Source of the DNA: Sphingobium naphthae
Lineage (GTDB): Bacteria > Pseudomonadota > Alphaproteobacteria > Sphingomonadales > Sphingomonadaceae
Length of the DNA stretch: 64,000 nt
Direction: 5' to 3'
Assembly (NCBI RefSeq): GCF_020782235.1
Contig: NZ_JAJGNO010000004.1
Span: 62,001 to 126,000, forward strand
The stretch's first letter is position 1. The number at the start of each line of letters is the position of its first letter. Both the position numbers and the translations under genes were made by a program. The notes under the pieces were generated by a model. The model was given only the letters and a program-made list of their open reading frames with translations. It was not told the origin of the DNA and made no database searches. Shown piece by piece: positions 16,635-25,655 of the stretch.

Positions 16635-18641
16635 GTGTCCGCCATGCTCAAAATCACTCTGCCCGATGGTTCCGTGCGTGAAGTCGCGCCCGGCACTACG
16701 CCGGCGGACATTGCGGCGGCGATCGGTCCGGGGCTGGCCAAGGCGGCGATCGCCGCGCGAGTGGATGGCGAATTGCGCGACATCGGCCGGCCGCTGGAGC
16801 AGGACGCGACGCTGGCGCTGGTGACGAGCCGGGACGAGGCTGACGCGCTGGAACTGGCGCGGCATGATTTCGCCCATGTGCTGGCCGAAGCGGTGCAGGC
16901 GCTGTTCCCCGGCACGCAGATCACCTTCGGCCCGGCGACCGAGGATGGCTTTTACTACGATTTTGCGCCCAAGGATCGTCCCTTCACCGAGGAAGACCTG
17001 CCCGCGATCGAAGCGAAGATGCGCGAGATCATCGCCGCCGACAAGCCGCTGCGCCGCGAGGTGATCGACCGCGATACGCTGATTGCAAAGTGGGAGGCCG
17101 CGGGCGAAAGCTTCAAGGCGCAATGGGCCGCCGAATTGCCGCAGGGCGAAGAACTGACCGTCTATCATTCGGGCGCGCCGGGCGAGGCCGATAGCTGGTA
17201 CGACATGTGCCGCGGCCCACACCTCGCCTCCACCGGCAAGCTCGATCCGGCCGCCTTCAAGCTGACGCGCGTGTCGGGCGCCTATTGGCGCGGCGACCAG
17301 AAGAATGCGATGCTGTCCCGCATCTATGGCACGGGCTGGCTCAACAAGAGGCAGCTGGCCGACCATCTGACGCGGCTGGAGGAAGCGGGCAAGCGCGACC
17401 ATCGCAAGCTGGGCGCGGAGATGGACCTGTTCCACCTGCAGCAGGAAGCGCACGGGTCGGTTTTCTGGCATCCCAAGGGCTATGTCATCTGGCGCGGCCT
17501 GGAAGCCTATATGCGCCGCGCCATCGATGCCGCCGGCTATCGCGAGGTCAAGACCCCGCAGGTGATGGACGCCCGCCAGTGGGAAGCATCGGGCCATTGG
17601 GGCAAATATCGCGAGAATATGTTCGTCATCCCCGACGAGGTGCCGAACATCGCCGACGAAGGCCCGCTCGTGTCGGACGAGGCGGACTGGATGGCGCTCA
17701 AGCCCATGAACTGCCCGGCGCACGTCCTGATCTTCCGCCAGGGGATCAAGAGCTATCGCGACCTGCCGCTGCGCTTCTACGAAAATGGCTGCTGCCATCG
17801 CAATGAGGCGCATGGCGCGCTGCACGGGCTGATGCGGGTGCGCCAGTTCACGCAGGACGACGCGCATATCTTCTGCCGCGAGGACCAGATCGTCGAGGAA
17901 GTGCGCGCCTTCTGCGAACTGGCGGACCGCATCTACAAGGATTTCGGCTTCCGCTATTCGATCAAGCTGGCGCTGCGCCCCGAAAAGCGCTTCGGCAGCG
18001 ACGAAATGTGGGACAAGGCGGAGAATGAGCTGCGCGACGCCGTCGTCGCGGCGGGCCTGGCGACCGCAGAATATGGCTGGGAGGAATTGCCGGGCGAAGG
18101 CGCCTTCTACGCGCCCAAGCTGGAATGGCACCTCACCGACGCGATCGGCCGCACCTGGCAGGTGGGCACGCTTCAGTCCGACCGCGTGCTGCCCGAGCGA
18201 CTCGACGCCGCCTATATCGGCGAGGATGGCGAGCGGCACCGGCCGGTCATGCTTCACCGCGCGATCTTCGGCAGCTATGAACGCTTCATCGGCATCCTGA
18301 TCGAACATTATGCCGGAAAATTCCCGCTCTGGCTGGCGCCGGTGCAGGCAGTGGTCGCGACCATCGTGTCGGACGCCGACGATTATGCCAAGGCCGCGGT
18401 CGAGAAGCTGCGTGCGGCGGGAATCCGGGCCGAACTCGACATCCGCAACGAGAAGATCAACTACAAGGTGCGCGAACACAGCCTGGCCAAGGTGCCCAAT
18501 CTGCTGGTCGTGGGCCGGCGCGAGGCGGACGAGGGCACGGTGGCGCTGCGCGAACTGGGCAAGGACGGCCAGAGCGTCATCGCGCTGGACGATGTGATCG
18601 CCCGGCTTGAAAAAGAAGCGCTGGCACCCGATATGCAGTGA
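16635..18641 (+). CDS. thrS: Threonine--tRNA ligase
   Basis: A 668-residue class II aminoacyl-tRNA synthetase. In order: an N-terminal TGS domain ([16 protein letters not shown]), the editing domain with the [10 protein letters not shown] motif and the later cysteine-histidine site ([11 protein letters not shown]), the catalytic core with motif 2 ([25 protein letters not shown]) and motif 3 ([19 protein letters not shown]), and an anticodon-binding domain. It charges tRNA-Thr and clears mischarged Ser-tRNA-Thr. I chose the GTG at 16635, which has AGAAAGA upstream at good distance; ATG at 16644 is the alternative. infC follows, separated by a strong hairpin. Confidence 0.97.
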   Translation: MSAMLKITLPDGSVREVAPGTTPADIAAAIGPGLAKAAIAARVDGELRDIGRPLEQDATLALVTSRDEADALELARHDFAHVLAEAVQALFPGTQITFGPATEDGFYYDFAPKDRPFTEEDLPAIEAKMREIIAADKPLRREVIDRDTLIAKWEAAGESFKAQWAAELPQGEELTVYHSGAPGEADSWYDMCRGPHLASTGKLDPAAFKLTRVSGAYWRGDQKNAMLSRIYGTGWLNKRQLADHLTRLEEAGKRDHRKLGAEMDLFHLQQEAHGSVFWHPKGYVIWRGLEAYMRRAIDAAGYREVKTPQVMDARQWEASGHWGKYRENMFVIPDEVPNIADEGPLVSDEADWMALKPMNCPAHVLIFRQGIKSYRDLPLRFYENGCCHRNEAHGALHGLMRVRQFTQDDAHIFCREDQIVEEVRAFCELADRIYKDFGFRYSIKLALRPEKRFGSDEMWDKAENELRDAVVAAGLATAEYGWEELPGEGAFYAPKLEWHLTDAIGRTWQVGTLQSDRVLPERLDAAYIGEDGERHRPVMLHRAIFGSYERFIGILIEHYAGKFPLWLAPVQAVVATIVSDADDYAKAAVEKLRAAGIRAELDIRNEKINYKVREHSLAKVPNLLVVGRREADEGTVALRELGKDGQSVIALDDVIARLEKEALAPDMQ

Positions 18642-18657
18642 GGCAGAAATGCCGCAA

Positions 18658-18697
18658 GGGTGCGTGATTCCGCTACGGCGGAACCACGCACCCCTTT
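18658..18697 (+). terminator. Hairpin between thrS and infC
   Basis: GGGTGCGTG and TTCCGC (18658-18674) pair with GCGGAA and CCACGCACCC (18678-18693), with one mismatch, followed by CTTT. It lies 17 bases after the thrS stop and forms a plausible intrinsic terminator or attenuator before infC. Confidence 0.6.
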
Positions 18698-18759
18698 CGG
18701 CTTTTGGAAAAAGCCGCTAAAAGCCGTCCGTTTTCGTAACGACCACAGGAGATATTGCT

Positions 18760-19305
18760 ATACGTCCCCCGATGATGCGCCGCCCTATGGCGCCGCCGCC
18801 GAAGTCCGGCCCCCGTTATAACGAGTTCATCAACGTGCCCAAGGTGCGCGTGATCGATGATGAAGGCGAAAATCTCGGTGTGATGTTTACGCAGGAGGCG
18901 ATCGAGCAGGCCTATGAGGTCGGGCTCGACCTCGTCGAAGTCTCGCCCAACGCCGACCCGCCGGTCTGCAAGTTCCTGGACATCGGCAAGTTCAAGTATG
19001 AGGCCCAGAAGAAGGCGAATATCGCCCGCAAGACCCAGAAGACGCAGGAACTCAAAGAGATCAAGATGCGTCCGAACATCGACGATCATGACTATGATAC
19101 GAAGATGAAGAAGGTCCATGATTTCATCGGCGACGGCGACAAGGTGAAGATCACCCTGCGCTTCCGCGGCCGTGAGCTGAGCCATCAGCAGCTGGGCATG
19201 AACCTGCTGCAGCGCGTGGCGGAAAATGTTCAGGAAATCGCCAAGGTCGAAGCTTATCCGCGCATGGAAGGCCGCCAGATGCTGATGGTGCTGGCGCCGA
19301 AATAA
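18760..19305 (+). CDS. infC: Translation initiation factor IF-3, probable non-canonical start codon
   Basis: IF-3, about 181 residues: the N-terminal domain contains [17 protein letters not shown] and DLVEVSP, the C-terminal domain [17 protein letters not shown]. It binds the 30S subunit, prevents 50S joining and rejects wrong start codons. The only good ribosome-binding site, AGGAG at 18747-18751, is 20 bases before the first ATG (18772) but 8 bases before an in-frame ATA at 18760 and 2 before an ATT at 18754. I therefore annotate the ATA start, which parallels the AUU start that lets IF-3 repress its own mRNA in E. coli. The exact codon is uncertain; the rest of the gene is not. Confidence 0.93.
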   Translation: MRPPMMRRPMAPPPKSGPRYNEFINVPKVRVIDDEGENLGVMFTQEAIEQAYEVGLDLVEVSPNADPPVCKFLDIGKFKYEAQKKANIARKTQKTQELKEIKMRPNIDDHDYDTKMKKVHDFIGDGDKVKITLRFRGRELSHQQLGMNLLQRVAENVQEIAKVEAYPRMEGRQMLMVLAPK

Positions 19306-19420
19306 GCGCGACGGCCGAAGGGCGACGCGAACAGGGGCGGGATCCGGAACGGGATGCCCGCCCTTTTGCTTGTCCGAACATCGGGAACCGGTAGCGCATC
19401 TGGCGGCTTCCTGTTCCGCC

Positions 19421-20329
19421 ATGAAGATCGCCACCTATAATGTGAACGGCGTCAACGGCCGCCTGCCCGTGCTGCTGCGCTGGCTGGCGGAGGCCGCGCC
19501 CGACATCGTCTGCCTGCAGGAGTTGAAGGCCCCCGACGAGCGCTTTCCGATCGAGGCGATCCGGGCGGCGGGCTATGATGCGATCTGGCACGGGCAGAAA
19601 AGCTGGAACGGCGTCGCCATATTGTCGCGCGTGGGGTCGATCCAGGAAACGCGGCGCGGCCTGCCGGGCGATCCGGACGACAGCCACAGCCGCTATATCG
19701 AAGCGGCGGTCAACGGCCTGTTGATCGGCGGCCTCTATTTGCCCAACGGCAATCCCCGCCCCGGTCCCAAATTCGACTATAAGCTGCGCTGGTTCGACCG
19801 GCTGATCGATCATGCCGCCGGCCTGATGGCGAGCGGACTGCCGGTAATGCTGGCCGGCGACTTCAACGTCATGCCGACCGAGCGGGACGTCTACAAGCCC
19901 GAGCGCTGGACCGACGATGCGCTGTTTGCGCCGGAGGTGCGCGCCGCTTACGTCCGGCTGCTGGACCAGGGCTGGACCGATGCGCTGCGCAGACTGCATC
20001 CCGACGAGAAGATCTACACATTCTGGGATTATTTCCGCAACGCCTTCGCCCGCGATGCCGGGCTGCGGATCGACCATCTGCTGCTGAGCCCGGCATTGAG
20101 CGAACGGCTGGTCCGGGCGGAGGTCGACAGCCATGTGCGCGGCTGGGAAAAGACCAGCGACCATGCGCCGGTGTGGATCGAACTGGCGGAACCCCGCCGG
20201 CGCCGGCCCGTTCGCCAGGTCGAGGAGACGAAGAATGGAAGAACCGCGCCCCGGACAGAAGCCGGAACAGGAACAGCGCCCGCCCGCCCACGGCGTGCAC
20301 GAGGCCGCCGCGCCGAGCAGCAGCCATGA
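19421..20329 (+). CDS. xth: Exodeoxyribonuclease III family (AP endonuclease)
   Basis: An endonuclease/exonuclease/phosphatase-fold enzyme starting MKIATYNVNGVNGRL at the ATG at 19421. Key motifs: CLQELKAPDERFP with the metal-binding Glu, a GDFNVMPTERDV loop, RIDHLLLS and the C-terminal SDHAPVW histidine. It repairs abasic sites and 3' blocks in DNA. About 260 residues are expected; this frame continues to 302 residues with a basic, Arg/Pro-rich tail that overlaps a small gene in another frame. Which of the two is real in the overlap is unclear. The gene stands alone after infC. Confidence 0.92.
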   Translation: MKIATYNVNGVNGRLPVLLRWLAEAAPDIVCLQELKAPDERFPIEAIRAAGYDAIWHGQKSWNGVAILSRVGSIQETRRGLPGDPDDSHSRYIEAAVNGLLIGGLYLPNGNPRPGPKFDYKLRWFDRLIDHAAGLMASGLPVMLAGDFNVMPTERDVYKPERWTDDALFAPEVRAAYVRLLDQGWTDALRRLHPDEKIYTFWDYFRNAFARDAGLRIDHLLLSPALSERLVRAEVDSHVRGWEKTSDHAPVWIELAEPRRRRPVRQVEETKNGRTAPRTEAGTGTAPARPRRARGRRAEQQP

Positions 20330-20444
20330 ACAGACGCCCAAGGAACGCGCGCAGATCGACGCCGCGCAGGAGAAGGCGGAGCGCGACCAGGCGGCGCTGC
20401 GCCGTTCCGGCCATGGCGACCATCAGGGCGAAGAAGGTTTTTAG
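20235..20444 (+). CDS. Small hydrophilic hypothetical protein
   Basis: A 69-residue, charged protein (MEEPRPGQKPEQEQRP..., then PKERAQIDAAQEKAERDQAALRR). The start ATG has GAGGAGA 6-9 bases upstream, a very good site. It overlaps the last 95 bases of the exonuclease frame. Sequence is low-complexity and probably disordered with a short helix; no family recognised. It may be real because of the ribosome-binding site, but a chance frame cannot be excluded. Confidence 0.42.
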   Translation: MEEPRPGQKPEQEQRPPAHGVHEAAAPSSSHEQTPKERAQIDAAQEKAERDQAALRRSGHGDHQGEEGF

Positions 20445-20571
20445 GGTTTCCCTGCTTGCGCAGGACACCGCTGAACGCCGTTGAACTTCACAGCCAGTAC
20501 TCCCCTTTCATCGTCAGCCCACGAGAATGGGAAACCGGTGGCGCAGTGCGCGATTCAAGTTCGGTTGGCGG

Positions 20572-20600
20572 GATGGGTCCCCGCCTTCGCGGGGACGACG
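20572..20600. repeat. REP-like palindromic repeat, copy 1
   Basis: GTCCCCGC (20577-20584) and GCGGGGAC (20589-20596) form an 8-bp stem, loop CTTC, preceded by GATGG. A very similar element is at 41426-41450. Such palindromes are scattered between genes in many sphingomonad-type genomes. Confidence 0.6.
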
Positions 20601-20635
20601 AGCGGGAGGGGGAGGCCTCCAAGCCCGCGGCAAAC

Positions 20636-21325
20636 TCAGGCCGACGGGCTGTCGCTGTAGAGGGCGGGATACATGTCGCGGAAGGCGGCCAGCTTGGGCG
20701 CATCCCAGCGCAGGATATAGGGGTGACGCGGATTTTTGCGCAGGAAGTCCTGATGGTAGCGGTCCGCATCCTGGAAGCCGGTGAAGCGCTCGACCTTCGT
20801 CACGATTGGGTCGCGCCACAGGCCGCTCTTGCCCAGTTGCGCCAGATAGGCGCGCGCGGCCCGCTCCTGCTCGCCATTGAGCGGGAAGAGCGCGCTGCGA
20901 TATTGCGTGCCGCGATCAGGCCCCTGCCGATTCAGCAGCGTCGGGTCGGCAACGACCGAGAAGAAGATGCGCATCAGCGTGCCATAGCTGACCTGCTTGG
21001 GGTCATAGGTGACGCGCACGGCTTCGGCATAGCCGGTGTCCCCGCCGCTGACCCGGGCATAGTCGACCCGCTGGCTGCGCGGGCCGCCAGCAAAGCCCGC
21101 GACGGCAAGCTTGACGCCCTTGACGTGCGAAAACACGCCTTCGACGCCCCAATAGCATCCGCCGGCGAACACCGCCGTTTCCAGCTTGCGCGTGGGCGCG
21201 GCGTCGAGGACGGGTGCGGGGGCGGACACGACGCGCTCCGCGCGCGCGGGCATGGCGATGGCGAGCGCCGCCAGGATGAGGGGGGCCAGCGCCCTAGAAG
21301 CCAGGGCCTTAGAAGGACGAGCCAT
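20636..21325 (-). CDS. msrA: Peptide-methionine (S)-S-oxide reductase, exported form
   Basis: MsrA with an N-terminal signal peptide (LAPLILAALAIAMPARA), 229 residues from the ATG at 21325. The catalytic motif reads FAGGCYWGVEGVF (the usual GCFW with Tyr for Phe), followed by GFAGG, YAEAVRVTYDP and QYRSALF. It reduces methionine-S-sulfoxide in oxidised proteins; the signal peptide suggests a periplasmic site. The C-terminus carries the usual substrate-binding tail (RKNPRHPYILRWDAPKL). The start overlaps a small membrane protein gene by 17 bases, so translation may be coupled. Confidence 0.92.
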   Translation of the reverse strand: MARPSKALASRALAPLILAALAIAMPARAERVVSAPAPVLDAAPTRKLETAVFAGGCYWGVEGVFSHVKGVKLAVAGFAGGPRSQRVDYARVSGGDTGYAEAVRVTYDPKQVSYGTLMRIFFSVVADPTLLNRQGPDRGTQYRSALFPLNGEQERAARAYLAQLGKSGLWRDPIVTKVERFTGFQDADRYHQDFLRKNPRHPYILRWDAPKLAAFRDMYPALYSDSPSA

Positions 21326-21461
21326 CGGTCGAAGTCGCGGCAACCGCGGTGCTGCCGAACATCGGCGGCTCTTCGGGCTGCATCATGAACATGCCGACAG
21401 CGCCGATCGCGAACCCGCCCAGAAAGCGCAGGAACAGGTCGGATTTGAGGAACGCCATCAT
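21309..21461 (-). CDS. Small single-pass membrane protein overlapping msrA
   Basis: A 50-residue protein (MMAFLKSDLFLRFLGGF...) with one hydrophobic helix (residues about 10-27) and a short polar tail. GAAAGG is 7 bases upstream of the first ATG. Its last 17 bases overlap the msrA start. No family is recognised. Position suggests co-translation with the exported MsrA. It is too short for most gene finders. Confidence 0.55.
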   Translation of the reverse strand: MMAFLKSDLFLRFLGGFAIGAVGMFMMQPEEPPMFGSTAVAATSTDGSSF

Positions 21462-21700
21462 GGCCAACGCCTTTCTACCATAGTCTGCCGGTCGTGCCGG
21501 CTTTCCCGCTATGCCCATGCGCCTTGCCCCTGACTGAACGGCCGCGGCCGCCGGAGCAGCTTTCGACCAATGCCGGGTTCAGAACGACGAACGCCGCCGG
21601 AATTTAAGTTTTTGTTCGCAACGGGCATATAGACCGCGCTGCGCCGAAGACAAGACGGCGCAACGCGAAAAAGACCGTTTCCACTTTTTGCCGAAAGGTT

Positions 21701-21726
21701 CCGCCGGGGTTCAGATTTTCCGGCGG
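21701..21726 (-). terminator. Hairpin after aspC
   Basis: CCGCCGG (21701-21707) and CCGGCGG (21720-21726) form a 7-bp stem with a 12-base loop, 17 bases after the minus-strand aspC stop. The following T-content is modest, so this is a weak call. Confidence 0.35.
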
Positions 21727-21742
21727 ATGCCTTGCTCCCCGC

Positions 21743-22945
21743 TTATTTCAGCGCGGCGCAGGCCTCTTGGATCCGCGTGCACGCTTTCTTCAGCACCTCG
21801 TCCGACGTGGCGTAGCTGATGCGGAAGGCGGGCGAGAGGCCGAAGGCGGCGCCATGGACGGCGGCGACCTTCGCTTCATCCAGGAAATAGCCGATCAGCG
21901 CTTCGTCGCTGTCGATCAGCGCGCCTTTGGGCGTGGTCTTGCCGATGACGCCGCTGGCGTCGGGATAGACGTAAAAGGCGCCTTCGGGCGTCGGGCAGTC
22001 GAGGCCCGGCGCGTCGTTCAGCATGGCCACGACCATGTCGCGGCGCTTCTTGAACACGGCGTTGCGCTCTTCCAGGAAATCCTGCGGACCGGTGAGCGCC
22101 GCGACGGCGGCCGCCTGGCTGATCGAGCAGGGGTTGCTGGTCGATTGCGACTGGAGCTTGCCCATCGCCTTGATGATCCATTCGGGCCCACCGGCAAAGC
22201 CGATGCGCCAGCCGGTCATGGAAAAGGCCTTGGAGCAGCCATTGACCGTCAGGGTGCGCTCATAAAGGTCGGGGCAGACCTGCGCGATGGTGGCGAAGGG
22301 GGTGGAGGCGTACCAGACATGTTCGTACATGTCGTCGGTCATCACCAGCACATGGGGATGGCGCAGCAGCACGTCGGCCAGCGCCTTGAGTTCGTCGGCC
22401 GAATAGGCAGCGCCCGAGGGGTTGGACGGCGAATTGAGCATCACCCATTTGGTGCGCGGCGTGATCGCGGCGTCAAGCTGCGCCGGCGTGATCTTGTAGC
22501 CCTGCGCCGCCGGCGCCTCGATGAAGACCGGGGTGCCGCCTGCGAAATTGACGATGTCGGGATAGCTGACCCAATAGGGCGCGGGGATGATGACTTCGTC
22601 GCCCGCGTCGACGGTGGCGATCAGCGCGTTGAACAGGGTGTGCTTGCCGCCCGAATTCACGCTGATCTGGCTGCGCTTGTAGACAAGGCCATTGTCGCGC
22701 TTGAACTTGAACGCGACCGCTTCCTTGACGTCCACCGTGCCGTCGACATCGGTGTAGCGCGTCTGGTTGTTGCGGATCGCGGCGATGCCGGCGTCCTTGA
22801 CGAAGTCGGGCGTGTCGAAATCGGGTTCGCCGGCGGACAGGCCAATGACGTCCACGCCTTCGGCTTTGAGCGCGTTCACGCGGGCGCTCATGGCGAGCGT
22901 GGCGGACGGCTGGATGCGACCGAGGGCAGCGGAAGTCTGGCTCAT
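21743..22945 (-). CDS. aspC: Pyridoxal-phosphate aspartate aminotransferase (class Ib)
   Basis: A 400-residue aminotransferase starting MSQTSAALGRIQPSATLA at 22945; the open frame upstream is not homologous. Motifs: GLSAGEPDFDTPDFV, NSGGKHTLFNA, PAPYWVSYPD, NSPSNPSG, and the PLP lysine in NGCSKAFSMTGWRIGF, with the C-terminal FRISYATS arginine. It transfers the amino group between aspartate and 2-oxoglutarate; class Ib enzymes often also act on prephenate or aromatic amino acids. It stands alone, with pabC upstream on the same strand at a distance of 141 bases. Confidence 0.93.
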   Translation of the reverse strand: MSQTSAALGRIQPSATLAMSARVNALKAEGVDVIGLSAGEPDFDTPDFVKDAGIAAIRNNQTRYTDVDGTVDVKEAVAFKFKRDNGLVYKRSQISVNSGGKHTLFNALIATVDAGDEVIIPAPYWVSYPDIVNFAGGTPVFIEAPAAQGYKITPAQLDAAITPRTKWVMLNSPSNPSGAAYSADELKALADVLLRHPHVLVMTDDMYEHVWYASTPFATIAQVCPDLYERTLTVNGCSKAFSMTGWRIGFAGGPEWIIKAMGKLQSQSTSNPCSISQAAAVAALTGPQDFLEERNAVFKKRRDMVVAMLNDAPGLDCPTPEGAFYVYPDASGVIGKTTPKGALIDSDEALIGYFLDEAKVAAVHGAAFGLSPAFRISYATSDEVLKKACTRIQEACAALK

Positions 22946-23086
22946 GGCAATGTTCTCTCTGAAAAATCCCCGAGGCCCGCAATAAAAGCGGACGCGGCGT
23001 CCCTTAGTGCGCAACGGACGCAGGGGCAACCGCCAGATGGGCGGCAATGGCTTTGCCGGGACAAAGCCCTGCTATCGCCGGCGCAG

Positions 23087-23710
23087 CTATCGCGCCAGCG
23101 TCGCGGCCACCATCCCGCGCGCGGCATTGCCGATGAAGAAGCCGCGTTCCAGGTCGTGGATGCGCAGGTCCTCCTCCACCGCCTCGCCCATCTCTATGAG
23201 GCTCTGGCGCAATATGCCGGGCAGCAGGCCGCGGCGAAGCGGCGGCGTCACCAGCTTGTCCCCGCGCTCCACGAACAGGGTCGAAAAACAGCCTTCGGTC
23301 AGGAAGCCCTCCGCGTCGGTCAACAGCACCTCATAGGTGCCGCCCCGGCGCAGCGCGTCGCGATAGAGGGCGCGGTCCGTCGTCTTGTGCCGCAGCCGCG
23401 GATCGTCCGCCGGCGCCTGGCGCGGCACCACCGCCACCGGCACGATCGCCTGCGGCCAGGTGCGATGGGCGCGCACCTCGATCGCGAGCGCGCCGCCGCG
23501 CGACACCAGCAGCCGCACCCGGCTGCGGTCGCGCAGGCGAAAGGTCGCGGCCTGAAGCTCGTTACGGACATCGTGCCGATCGAAGGCGAAGCCCAGCGCA
23601 TCGGCGCTGACCTTCATCCGCGCCAGATGCAGCTCGAGCAGCCGGATCCCCTCATGCGGATCGAAGGCCATGGTTTCGAGCAGGTCGAACCGTCCGTCAG
23701 CCAATGACAT
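23087..23710 (-). CDS. pabC: Aminodeoxychorismate lyase (class IV aminotransferase fold)
   Basis: A 207-residue class IV PLP enzyme. The N-terminus reads FDLLETMAFDPHEGIRLLELHLARM, the PLP lysine is in LRHKTTDRALYRDA, and the EVLLTDAEGFLTEGCFSTLFV and TPPLRRGLLPGILR segments are typical. It converts 4-amino-4-deoxychorismate to 4-aminobenzoate and pyruvate in folate synthesis. It lies 33 bases after pabB on the same strand. At 207 residues it is short, as often in pabB-pabC pairs of alphaproteobacteria, where the two can also be fused. Confidence 0.86.
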   Translation of the reverse strand: MSLADGRFDLLETMAFDPHEGIRLLELHLARMKVSADALGFAFDRHDVRNELQAATFRLRDRSRVRLLVSRGGALAIEVRAHRTWPQAIVPVAVVPRQAPADDPRLRHKTTDRALYRDALRRGGTYEVLLTDAEGFLTEGCFSTLFVERGDKLVTPPLRRGLLPGILRQSLIEMGEAVEEDLRIHDLERGFFIGNAARGMVAATLAR

Positions 23711-23743
23711 CGCCCTTATTTCAAGCCCCTGCGCATATCCAAG

Positions 23744-24913
23744 TCAAGCCGGCGTGAGGAAGCGGCCCTTCGCCAGGCACTCCGCCCATTCGGAGTATCC
23801 TTGCGAATCCGCGACGATGCCCGAACCCAGGCCCAGCCGCCCGACGTTGCTGCCTTCTTCGACGCAAAGGGTGCGGATGGCAACATTGAAGGCGGCGTCG
23901 CCTTCCGGATCGATCCAGCCCATGGCCCCGGTATAGACCCCGCGCGAATGCGGCTCGACCGCATCGATGATCTCCATCGCCCGCAGCTTGGGCGCGCCGG
24001 TGATCGACCCGCAGGGAAAGAGGATGCGCAGCACGTCCACCGGCAACAGGCCCGGCAGCACCCGCGCGCGCACGGTCGACACCAGCTGGTGGACGGTGGG
24101 ATAGGTTTCCACCCGGAACAGGTCGGGCACGATCACGCTGCCGGGCCGCGACACGCGCGACAGGTCGTTGCGCAGCAGGTCGACGATCATCAGATTTTCG
24201 GCGCGCTGCTTTTCATCTTCCTCCAGCCAGCGCGCCTGCGCCGCGTCCGCCTGCGGATCGGCGTCGCGCGTCGCCGTGCCCTTCATCGGCCGTGCGGTCA
24301 GCTGGCCGCGCACCTGGCTGAAGAACAGTTCGGGCGAGAAGGAGAGGATGGTGCGATCGCCGGTGCGGATCACGCCGCCATACCCCGCCGCAGCGCGCGG
24401 GCGAATGGCGGCGTAGAGCGCCATCGGATCGCCATCGACGGGGATGTCGCAGGGAAAGGTCAGATTGACCTGATAGATGTCGCCCGCGCGGATATAAGCC
24501 TGCACCGCGTCGAAGGCGGCCCGATGGTCCGGCTGGTCGATCAGCGGCCGCAGCGCGCCGACGCGCGCCTGCGCCGGATCGGGCAAGAGGCCCGGGACGC
24601 TGGTGGACGGAATGCGCCGCACCCCTTCGAACAGGCCGAACCAGAGCAACGGCGCCCCCTCCCCATCCCGCCTGGCCGCGATCGGCGCCAGCCGATCCTC
24701 CAGAGCCAGGCCCGCTTCATAGCTGATGAAGCCGGCGGCATGCAGGCCCGCCTCGCGCGCTTCGCCGACCCGGTCGAGCGCAGGCTGCACCTCGTCCATG
24801 CGATAGGCGGCGATCATCGCGACGGGATCGCGATAGAGGCGCGCGGGCGCGGGGCCGCGCTGTCGCGCATCGTCGAACAGGCAGAAAATCTCGGTCGGAC
24901 CGGGCAGGCGCAT
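23744..24913 (-). CDS. pabB: Aminodeoxychorismate synthase component I
   Basis: A 389-residue chorismate-binding enzyme. The C-terminal core shows IYQVNLTFPC, FSPELFF, TARPMKGTATR, AENLMIVDLLRNDLSRV, VHQLVSTV, LFPCGSITGAPKLRAMEII and a GVYTGAMGWIDPEGDAAFNVAIRTL segment. It aminates chorismate to 4-amino-4-deoxychorismate with ammonia from a glutaminase (PabA, not in this window). The 'KGT' segment identifies PabB rather than anthranilate synthase. Forms an operon with pabC. Confidence 0.93.
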   Translation of the reverse strand: MRLPGPTEIFCLFDDARQRGPAPARLYRDPVAMIAAYRMDEVQPALDRVGEAREAGLHAAGFISYEAGLALEDRLAPIAARRDGEGAPLLWFGLFEGVRRIPSTSVPGLLPDPAQARVGALRPLIDQPDHRAAFDAVQAYIRAGDIYQVNLTFPCDIPVDGDPMALYAAIRPRAAAGYGGVIRTGDRTILSFSPELFFSQVRGQLTARPMKGTATRDADPQADAAQARWLEEDEKQRAENLMIVDLLRNDLSRVSRPGSVIVPDLFRVETYPTVHQLVSTVRARVLPGLLPVDVLRILFPCGSITGAPKLRAMEIIDAVEPHSRGVYTGAMGWIDPEGDAAFNVAIRTLCVEEGSNVGRLGLGSGIVADSQGYSEWAECLAKGRFLTPA

Positions 24914-24974
24914 GGCGCTTCCTAGCAGGCTTTGCGCGGCGCGGAAGAGCGGTTCGACGCCCCTGCCCCCTCGC

Positions 24975-25412
24975 CTATTCCGGCTTGCGCAGGAAATTGC
25001 GCTCCATTGCCTCGCGCAGCGTCTCGTCGATCATGCGCCGCCCCTCCGCGCCATGGGTGACCACCGTGGTGTCGCAGGTCGCGACGCACACGCCCTTCTG
25101 GAAACCCGCCGAGCTGATCGTCCAGCTGGTGCGGCCGATATGGCCGATCGCGCAATGGACTTCGAACGGGTAGGGGAAGTGCGATTCCTCGATGAAGTTG
25201 AGGTTCACATTGGCCACCAGCCAGCGCACCCCCTGTTCCTGCGGATGGCGGCCGAGATGATGGTGGAAGCGGATACGCGCGGTTTCGAAGATGCCGGAAA
25301 TCGCCACATTGTTGATGTGGCCCATCGTGTCGAGATCCTGGAAGCGCGTATCGATGCTCGTGATGAAGCGATAGGCATCGGGGCTGAACCGCCAGCTTTC
25401 GGGTTTGGCCAT
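24975..25412 (-). CDS. Acyl-CoA thioesterase, 4-hydroxybenzoyl-CoA thioesterase-like hotdog fold
   Basis: A 145-residue protein with one hotdog domain: TRFQDLDTMGHINNVAI near residue 25-41 holds the catalytic-type Asp, and ETARIRFHHHLG follows in the long helix. Members hydrolyse acyl-CoA thioesters in the cytoplasm. Substrate unknown. It is on the same strand as pabB, 62 bases upstream, so it may share the transcript. Downstream of its start lies the divergent PHO-box-like region of the next receptor gene. Confidence 0.85.
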   Translation of the reverse strand: MAKPESWRFSPDAYRFITSIDTRFQDLDTMGHINNVAISGIFETARIRFHHHLGRHPQEQGVRWLVANVNLNFIEESHFPYPFEVHCAIGHIGRTSWTISSAGFQKGVCVATCDTTVVTHGAEGRRMIDETLREAMERNFLRKPE

Positions 25413-25542
25413 GTCCTGCTTTCCCTCGGATATATCTGCCCATTCCCATAGCCATCATCACCGGTGATGCAATCGCGCCGTTGAAAATGGCGCGGGTGCG
25501 ACCTTTTGGACACAGGATGGCGAAAAATGGATCATGACGCCC

Positions 25543-25582
25543 CTGTCACGACCATGTCGCCGATCCGTCAAATTTGTCTCAC
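25543..25582 (+). promoter_or_regulatory. Four-unit PHO-box-like array upstream of TonB receptor 2
   Basis: Four 7-base units in exact 11-base steps: CTGTCAC (25543), ATGTCGC (25554), CCGTCAA (25565) and GTCTCAC (25576), matching CTGTCAT at 6, 4, 5 and 4 positions. The array ends 73 bases before the receptor start. This is the longest of the four arrays in the window. Confidence 0.55.
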
Positions 25583-25655
25583 CGCGCTGCAACACCGCAG
25601 GGCTAATGGCCCGCCGGACCCGGCGATCCGTCCAGGGTCCAAGGGGGACATCATC

